Shown piece after piece: positions 59,382 to 64,000 of a stretch of DNA of 64,000 bases. The number at the start of each line of letters is the position of its first letter. Position 1 is the stretch's first letter. The stretch is taken from contig URKH01000002.1 in the NCBI GenBank assembly GCA_900548255.1, positions 1 to 64,000 on the forward strand. The letters run 5' to 3'. Made by a program: the position numbers and the translations under genes. The stretch comes from an uncultured Collinsella sp. GTDB lineage: Bacteria > Actinomycetota > Coriobacteriia > Coriobacteriales > Coriobacteriaceae. A model generated the notes under the pieces. That model searched no databases. It was not told the DNA's origin and saw nothing but the letters and a program-made list of their open reading frames with translations.

Positions 59382-60027
59382 GGTAATAGTCCAGCTTCTT
59401 TTCGGCGGCGCCCAGCAGCATCTCGACCACAAAGTTAAAGACCCAGTAGATCAGCGCCGCGATTGCAAACGGCACCATGTTCACTTGCGAGGCAACCAGC
59501 GCCTTGGCCGTCGAGAACATCTCGCCCACGCCAATGGCAAATGCCAGCGACGTATCCTTGACCAGCGTGATAATCTCGTTGCCCATCGCCGGCAAAATGC
59601 GCTTAGCGACCTGCGGCATCACAATGTACAAAAATGTCTGCAGGCGCGAATAGCCCAGCACCTCGGCAGCCTCGTATTGACCGCGCGGAATAGACTGCAG
59701 GCCCGATCGATAGATCTCGGCAAAATAGCCGGCGTAGTTGATGATGAACGCCACAACGCACGCCGTCCATTTGGAATCGGGTGTGAGCGAGATGCCAAAC
59801 ACGTAGTACGGGGCAAAGTAGATGGCAAACATCTGCAGCATGAGCGGCGTGCCACGCATGACCGAAATGTAGATGCGCGCAATCCAGCGAAGCGACGCGA
59901 TTTTGCTCATGCGCATAAACGCCACGGGGATTCCCAGTGGAATCGACCCGAGCAGCGTCAGCACAAACAGCTGCAAGCTGACCAAGAATCCCTGGCCAAG
60001 CATCTGCATCATGACTTGGATAGACAA
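59374..60027 (-). CDS. Polar amino-acid ABC transporter, permease subunit
   Basis: A 217-residue HisM/GlnP-type permease with five hydrophobic helices. The family start region (GQGFLVSLQLFVLTLLGSIP), the RGTPLMLQMF segment and the EAA loop (EAAEVLGYSRLQTFLYIVMP) are all present. The start seems to be TTG at 60025-60027 behind GAGAGGGTAGG; the ATG at 60010-60012 is the alternative. One permease gene only, so it should act as a homodimer with the ATPase. It is separated from the binding-protein gene by a palindromic element. Confidence 0.92.
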   Translation of the reverse strand: MSIQVMMQMLGQGFLVSLQLFVLTLLGSIPLGIPVAFMRMSKIASLRWIARIYISVMRGTPLMLQMFAIYFAPYYVFGISLTPDSKWTACVVAFIINYAGYFAEIYRSGLQSIPRGQYEAAEVLGYSRLQTFLYIVMPQVAKRILPAMGNEIITLVKDTSLAFAIGVGEMFSTAKALVASQVNMVPFAIAALIYWVFNFVVEMLLGAAEKKLDYYHD

Positions 60028-60085
60028 CCTACCCTCTCTTTCGCAACAGCAGAACAGCGGATCTTATTCTCAAATAGGCGCAGTG

Positions 60086-60158
60086 CCCAAGATTGCGAGC
60101 GACAAGCCCGACGAAGCGTACTTTGGTACGCGAGGAGGGTTTGAGCGGCAAGATCGGG
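60086..60158. repeat. Long imperfect palindrome inside the amino-acid ABC operon
   Basis: The axis is GCGTAC-TTTG-GTACGC near 60117-60128, with outer arms such as CAAGATTGCGAGCGACAAG against the complement of TTTGAGCGGCAAGATCG. It sits between the binding-protein and permease genes, where it could lower expression of the downstream genes. Confidence 0.65.
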
Positions 60159-60173
60159 TTCCTGGGAAAGCCG

Positions 60174-61034
60174 TTATTTGAGCACCCAATTATCGAAGGA
60201 AAGACCGTAATCTGCATACTTGTCGCAGAGGTCCTTAACCGTGCCGTCCTCGTAGAGCGCCTTGAGCGACTCGGTTACAGCATCGGCCGACTTGGTGTCG
60301 CCCTTCTTAAAGCCAACGGCGTAGTGCTCGCTGGACAGCGGCTTGTCGAGCTGTGTATAGGCATCGGGCTTGGCGGCGAGCTGATACTGGGCAATCGAAA
60401 GGTCGCAAGCCACGGCATCGACCGCGCCGCTCTCGAGCTGCATAAACGCCGTGTTGTACTCACCGATGGTATCGAGCGTGGCAAACGTCGCGGCCAGATC
60501 CTTCTGGTCGCCCTCGAGCACATCCTGCGCAGCGGAATCGGTCTGGGTGATCACGGTCTTGCCGGCAAGATCGTCCCAGCTCTTGATGCCCGCATCCTTC
60601 TTGACCACCAGCACCTGCTCGTTGAGCATGTACGGCTCGGAGAACGTGTAGTCGTCCTCGCGGCCCTCCATGGTAAAGCCGTTCCAGATGCAGTTGATGG
60701 CGCCCGAGTTGAGCAGCGTGTCCTTGGCATCCCAGTCGATGGCCTCGTATTTGACCTCCCAGCCCTGCTTATCGGCAACAGCCTTGGCCAGATCGAGATC
60801 AAAGCCGGTGTACTCGCCGTCGTCGCCCACAAAGCCGTACGGAGGATAGGACTTATCAAAGCCCACCACGAGCTTCTTGGACTCCGCGGCACCCTTCGTA
60901 TCCTTGGCCGCGGCAGAGCCGGCAACAGAGCCCTTACCGGCACCGCCGCCACAACCGACAAGACCAAGGCCGAGCACCGTGGCGAGCGAGCCGGCTAGAC
61001 CAACAAACTGACGACGAGACATATCGGTATTCAT
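60174..61034 (-). CDS. Amino-acid ABC transporter substrate-binding lipoprotein
   Basis: 286 residues of the SBP_bac_3 family. The N-terminus has SRRQFVGLAG, a twin-arginine-like motif, then a hydrophobic stretch and the lipobox LVGC (Cys near 28). A Gly/Ala/Lys linker precedes the binding domain, which has VVGFDKSYPPYGFVGDDGEY then TGFDLDLAKAVADK and GFTMEGREDDYTFSEPYML. AAGGGGG precedes the ATG at 61032-61034. It is the first gene of the operon. A CTTTAGTTAAGTAAAG site lies 21 bases upstream of the start codon, like that before ilvE. Confidence 0.92.
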   Translation of the reverse strand: MNTDMSRRQFVGLAGSLATVLGLGLVGCGGGAGKGSVAGSAAAKDTKGAAESKKLVVGFDKSYPPYGFVGDDGEYTGFDLDLAKAVADKQGWEVKYEAIDWDAKDTLLNSGAINCIWNGFTMEGREDDYTFSEPYMLNEQVLVVKKDAGIKSWDDLAGKTVITQTDSAAQDVLEGDQKDLAATFATLDTIGEYNTAFMQLESGAVDAVACDLSIAQYQLAAKPDAYTQLDKPLSSEHYAVGFKKGDTKSADAVTESLKALYEDGTVKDLCDKYADYGLSFDNWVLK

Positions 61035-61054
61035 GGTATTCCCCCTTGGTGGCA

Positions 61055-61070
61055 CTTTAGTTAAGTAAAG
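61055..61070. promoter_or_regulatory. 16-bp operator-like site before the amino-acid ABC operon
   Basis: CTTTAGTTAAGTAAAG, matching the site at 35325-35340 in 14 of 16 bases. It lies very close to the start codon, so a bound protein would block transcription or its start. Confidence 0.5.
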
Positions 61071-61171
61071 TGAGTCATGTAACGTTCAGAATCATACACT
61101 TTACCTTGATAGAGTACAAGGGAGGATTTGCCCGCCGGGTGCCGGGGCAGGGGTTAAGTTTGCTGCTCTAC

Positions 61172-61230
61172 AGTCCTGCTCACGACGGAGGCCACATTAA
61201 GTGGCCTCCTGTTCGTGCGGAACTCGCGAC
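61172..61230. repeat. Second copy of the GGAGGCCAC-ATTAA-GTGGCCTCC element
   Basis: The central hairpin (61187-61209) and flanks (CAGTCCTGC, GTGCGGAACTCGCGA) match 13673-13731. The rest of 61071-61371 holds no gene other than the leader of the next one. Confidence 0.75.
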
Positions 61231-61371
61231 AAATTAAACTCCGCGCCGGGCGCCACTCAGCCGGGAGACAACGTGCTCGGAACCTTAAATAGCCTCCTCT
61301 CCAAACGGGCACGTTGAATGCACGGTACAATTGCTTCGGACTTTTCTTTTATTAAATAGTGGGGTTAATTC

Positions 61372-62820
61372 ATGGCAGAATCTCGTGCGGAGCGTAAGGC
61401 TCGTCGTGCTTTGATCGAGGCGGCTGAGGGGTCGGGGGAGAAAAAATCTTCTAAGAAATCCAAGGCGTCTCAGGATGCGAAGGGTAAGTCGGCCAAGGGC
61501 AAGGCTAAGGCCAAGCGTTCTGGCTCTCGTCGGGGCGGGGATAAGGCATCTCAGACTCGCCCCAAGCACTCGCATAAAGATCCGGCTTCGGCTGCGCGCA
61601 AGACTGTGGACCCCAAGTCTCCCTGTTCGATCATGAAAGCTTGCGGTGGGTGCACGGCGCTCAATCGTCCTTATAAGAAGCAGTTGGCGGCCAAGCAGGC
61701 TGCTATGGAGGAACTGTTTGCTGAGCTCTGTGAGCGCGAGGGCATAACCGTCGATCCCATTCGCGGTATGGGCGTCACCCTAGGCGACCCGGGCAAATAT
61801 CCTGCGCCGCGCGGTTTTCGTCATAAGGCTGCCACTCCGTTTGCTCCCGGTAAGGAGGGCGCTGTCCGCTGCGGTTTCTTTGAGCGCGGCACGCACAAGA
61901 TCGTTGCCGTACCCGAGTGTCCTGTCGAGGCGCCGGGTGCTCGTCAGATTCTCAACGGTATCGCTCGCGAGGCCGAACGTCTGCACATTCCCGCCTTTAA
62001 CGAAGACAAGCATCTGGGGCTGCTTCGCTATGCCGTCGTTCGCTGCGGCTGGCGCACCGACCAGATTATGGTCACCCTCGTGACCGCTCAGCGCGACTTG
62101 CCGTATGCGCAGGAGTTCTTTGAGGCCGTCGCCGCACTCGATCCGCATATCGTCACCGTTGCCCAAAACATCAACGGACGCCCCGGCAACGCCATTCTAG
62201 GCGAGGAGACCCGCATCGTGCATGGCGCCGAATGCATGCGCGACCAGCTGCTCGGCTGCGACTTCGACATCTCCCCCACCGCGTTCTATCAGACCAACCC
62301 GCAACAGACCGAGCTGCTCTACCAGCTCGCCATCGACGGCATGGACCTGCGCCAGGGCGACGTGCTTATGGATGCCTATTGCGGCAGCGGCACCATCGGC
62401 CTTTGCGCCGCAAAGGGTGCCCAGGACAAGGGCATTGGCATCATGCTGCTCGGTGTGGAGCGAAACCCCGCGGGCATTGCCGACGCGCGCCGCAATGCCG
62501 AGCTCAACGGTCTCACCCGCAGCGCTTGGTTTATGGCCGACGACGCCACCGACTACATCCTCGATGCCGCCGACAACAACGAACGCGTCGACGTCCTTTC
62601 CATCGACCCGCCGCGCGCCGGCTCCACCCCCGAGTTCCTCGAAGCCGCCTGCGCACTCAAGCCGCGCCGCATCACCTATATCAGCTGCAACCCCGTGACC
62701 CAAGAGCGTGACCTGCACCAGCTCCTCGATGGAGGCTATCGCCTGCTCAAGATCACACCGGTCGACATGTTCCCCCATACCGACCACACAGAAACCGTCG
62801 TGGTCCTCGAGCGCCGCTAA
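61372..62820 (+). CDS. Class I RNA m5U methyltransferase with Fe-S site (RlmD/RlmCD/TrmA family)
   Basis: 482 residues. A Lys/Arg/Ser-rich extension (about 1-80) is likely to bind RNA. A CX5CX2C cluster (CSIMKACGGC, near 85-94) with a later Cys (VPECP) should bind an iron-sulfur centre. The SAM domain (about 300-480) has DAYCGSGTIGLCAA, VLSIDPPRAG and the catalytic Cys in YISCNPVTQERDL, which attacks uracil C6. The family methylates U747 or U1939 of 23S rRNA or U54 of tRNA; which one is unclear. The ATG follows GTGGGG. Codons early in the gene are less biased to G/C than in the second half. Confidence 0.88.
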   Translation: MAESRAERKARRALIEAAEGSGEKKSSKKSKASQDAKGKSAKGKAKAKRSGSRRGGDKASQTRPKHSHKDPASAARKTVDPKSPCSIMKACGGCTALNRPYKKQLAAKQAAMEELFAELCEREGITVDPIRGMGVTLGDPGKYPAPRGFRHKAATPFAPGKEGAVRCGFFERGTHKIVAVPECPVEAPGARQILNGIAREAERLHIPAFNEDKHLGLLRYAVVRCGWRTDQIMVTLVTAQRDLPYAQEFFEAVAALDPHIVTVAQNINGRPGNAILGEETRIVHGAECMRDQLLGCDFDISPTAFYQTNPQQTELLYQLAIDGMDLRQGDVLMDAYCGSGTIGLCAAKGAQDKGIGIMLLGVERNPAGIADARRNAELNGLTRSAWFMADDATDYILDAADNNERVDVLSIDPPRAGSTPEFLEAACALKPRRITYISCNPVTQERDLHQLLDGGYRLLKITPVDMFPHTDHTETVVVLERR

Positions 62821-62847
62821 TCCACCCCAGTAGATTTTTGGGACAAG

Positions 62848-62880
62848 AAGGGGGCGACCCATCTGGGCCGCCCCCTTTAC
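62848..62880. terminator. Bidirectional terminator between convergent genes
   Basis: Stem AAGGGGGCG/CGCCCCCTT with a 12-nt loop, followed by T on the plus strand and preceded by A residues for the minus strand. Confidence 0.75.
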
Positions 62881-62897
62881 TTGGTTTATGAACGCCG

Positions 62898-63719
62898 TTA
62901 CATGCCCTTGCGCAGGTCGCACACGCCGGCTGCCGCCATCTCGCGCAGCAGCGTCTCGCGATCGCGCGTCACGATCAAATCCAGCGGGAAGTGAATCTCG
63001 TCGAGCATCTTGCGCGCGTGATCGAGCTTGCCAATGGCCATGCCAATGTGGGCATCGGTCGACACGCCAATGCCAACGCCCAACTCGGCGCAGCGCTCGG
63101 CGATCTTGCGGCATACGGCCCAATGCTCAGTGTCGGCACCGTGCTCAAGACTATGGTTGTTGATCTCGATAATCTTGTGCTTGGCCTTAGCCGCCAACAG
63201 CACCTCGTCGATATCGAACGGCACGCCCGAGCGCCCCGCATGCCCCAGCATGAACACCTTGGGGTGCTCCAGGGCATTGATGTACATCTGGGTCGTTTGG
63301 GCGAGCGTCGCGCCTTCGGCAAACTGCGGGTTATGCACGCTTGCCACCAAATAATCCAAATTACGCGTCACCAAATCGAACAGCGAATGCTCACGACTAT
63401 ACGAATCGCCGGCGATATTGAGCGAAACGGGAATGTCCTCGCCAAACAAGCTTCCGTCCAGCGAAACGATATCGGCCTCGGCGCCGCGGAGCACCAGCAC
63501 GCCGCTCCAAATGCGCGGCCAGATATCCTGGTTAATAAAGAACTGGAAACTGCGCAGGTCATTGGGGCAAGGCGTTACCATCGAGCTGAAATGATCGGCG
63601 GAACCGAGCACCTGAAGGCCACGCTCCGCCGCCCAATAGATGTTCTCCTCAATGGTTGAGTACGCATGCGCGGAGAACATCGTATGAGTATGGATATCAC
63701 AGGAAAGCAGGTAGGGCAT
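62898..63719 (-). CDS. PHP-domain phosphatase (YcdX/HisK-like)
   Basis: A 273-residue metal-dependent hydrolase. The PHP signature is CDIHTHTMFSAHAYS at the N-terminus, followed by GSADHF, GAEADIV, VASVHNPQF, GHAGRSG and STDAHIGMA, which supply the His and Asp ligands of a trinuclear metal site. Members close to this type (YcdX) are phosphatases; some are histidinol phosphatases. AAGGAG precedes the ATG at 63717-63719, and upstream in-frame starts lack such a site. It ends near a shared terminator with the methyltransferase gene. Confidence 0.88.
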   Translation of the reverse strand: MPYLLSCDIHTHTMFSAHAYSTIEENIYWAAERGLQVLGSADHFSSMVTPCPNDLRSFQFFINQDIWPRIWSGVLVLRGAEADIVSLDGSLFGEDIPVSLNIAGDSYSREHSLFDLVTRNLDYLVASVHNPQFAEGATLAQTTQMYINALEHPKVFMLGHAGRSGVPFDIDEVLLAAKAKHKIIEINNHSLEHGADTEHWAVCRKIAERCAELGVGIGVSTDAHIGMAIGKLDHARKMLDEIHFPLDLIVTRDRETLLREMAAAGVCDLRKGM

Positions 63720-63819
63720 CAGGTCTCCTTGTCCAGCATGGCCGTCGCGTATATTCATTGTACGCATAGCTTTCGGCAGTCGTAAAACTGCCTCATCCCA
63801 ATCACACAACGGCATAGAC

Positions 63820-63850
63820 AACGGGGTCTGGCTTAACACCAAACCCCGTT
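63820..63850 (-). terminator. Hairpin after the aminotransferase gene
   Basis: AACGGGGT/ACCCCGTT arms around a 15-nt loop, 34 bases past the aminotransferase stop. No clear T-run on the minus strand. Confidence 0.5.
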
Positions 63851-63884
63851 TCACGTAAAACATTGTAAGCAGAGCGCTTTACTT

Positions 63885-64000
63885 TTAACGATACTCGTCC
63901 GCCAACTGTTTCCAAGCGGGTAGCGAATTGATAATCGTTTCGTAACTCACGCAATAACCCAGGCGGAACCAACCAGGCATGCCAAAGCTGTCCGAGGGCA
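63885..64000 (-). CDS. Class I/II aminotransferase, C-terminal fragment
   Basis: The last 38 codons of a gene that continues past the window. The translation contains PSDSFGMPGWFRLGYCVSYE and ends SLPAWKQLADEYR. The conserved Arg in GWFRLGYC is the carboxylate-binding Arg of fold-type I aminotransferases such as aspartate or aromatic aminotransferase. The substrate cannot be told from this fragment. Confidence 0.82.
   Translation of the reverse strand, partial: PSDSFGMPGWFRLGYCVSYETIINSLPAWKQLADEYR

Overview
The window reads as a chromosomal segment of a GC-rich, Gram-positive actinobacterium of the class Coriobacteriia. Collinsella is my best guess at genus, from gene content and the character of the intergenic repeats; this is an inference, not a database result. 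Genes are dense, strong Shine-Dalgarno sequences are common, and I see no insertion sequence, integrase, rRNA operon or CRISPR array. There is one tRNA (Ser-UGA) and one SRP RNA.

Layout. 0-5 kb: edge of an MFS transporter, an RpiR-type regulator with palindromic operators, a Cof-type phosphatase, a 49-residue membrane protein, and an RlmKL-like rRNA methyltransferase whose first catalytic half looks dead. 5-14 kb: an unusual potassium operon (kup, a 64-residue membrane protein, a short KdpD-like kinase, a KdpE-like regulator, no kdpFABC), a nitroreductase and an LTA-synthase-like enzyme. 14-23 kb: a six-gene operon encoding a SipW-type signal peptidase, three SipW-signal (TasA/CalY-like) proteins, a 1828-residue beta-helix/repeat adhesin and a sortase-anchored protein. 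It looks like a complete surface-fibre assembly locus with an attenuator after the first subunit gene. 23-30 kb: a flavodoxin, a 23-bp phased operator-like array, a heterodimeric ABC exporter, a frameshifted sortase-anchored coiled-coil protein, SRP RNA and a cluster of palindromes. 30-37 kb: a TadA/glycerate-kinase fusion, tRNA-Ser, TetR, LemA, ilvE, DedA and cysE. 37-46 kb: a MarR-controlled second heterodimeric exporter, a second nitroreductase, a degenerate NtrC-like regulator and a YeiH exporter divergent from a GntR regulator. 46-55 kb: glmS, a palindrome-rich gap, a LacI regulator, a HAD phosphatase present twice, LarE, and an AlbA_2-type regulator preceded by a striking array of TCTCTCTA motifs. 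55-64 kb: a secreted nuclease, a degenerate EF-G-like protein, an amino-acid ABC operon, an rRNA uridine methyltransferase, a PHP phosphatase and the end of an aminotransferase.

Themes. Cell-surface construction (SipW operon, LtaS-like enzyme, two sortase-signal proteins, secreted nuclease) and small-molecule efflux or uptake dominate. Gaps between genes are filled with recurring palindromic repeat families, at least five of which occur more than once here. The best candidates for something little described are the SipW fibre operon (13914-22804) and the AlbA_2 gene with its TCTCTCTA array (52229-54121), which sits between direct 45-bp repeats.
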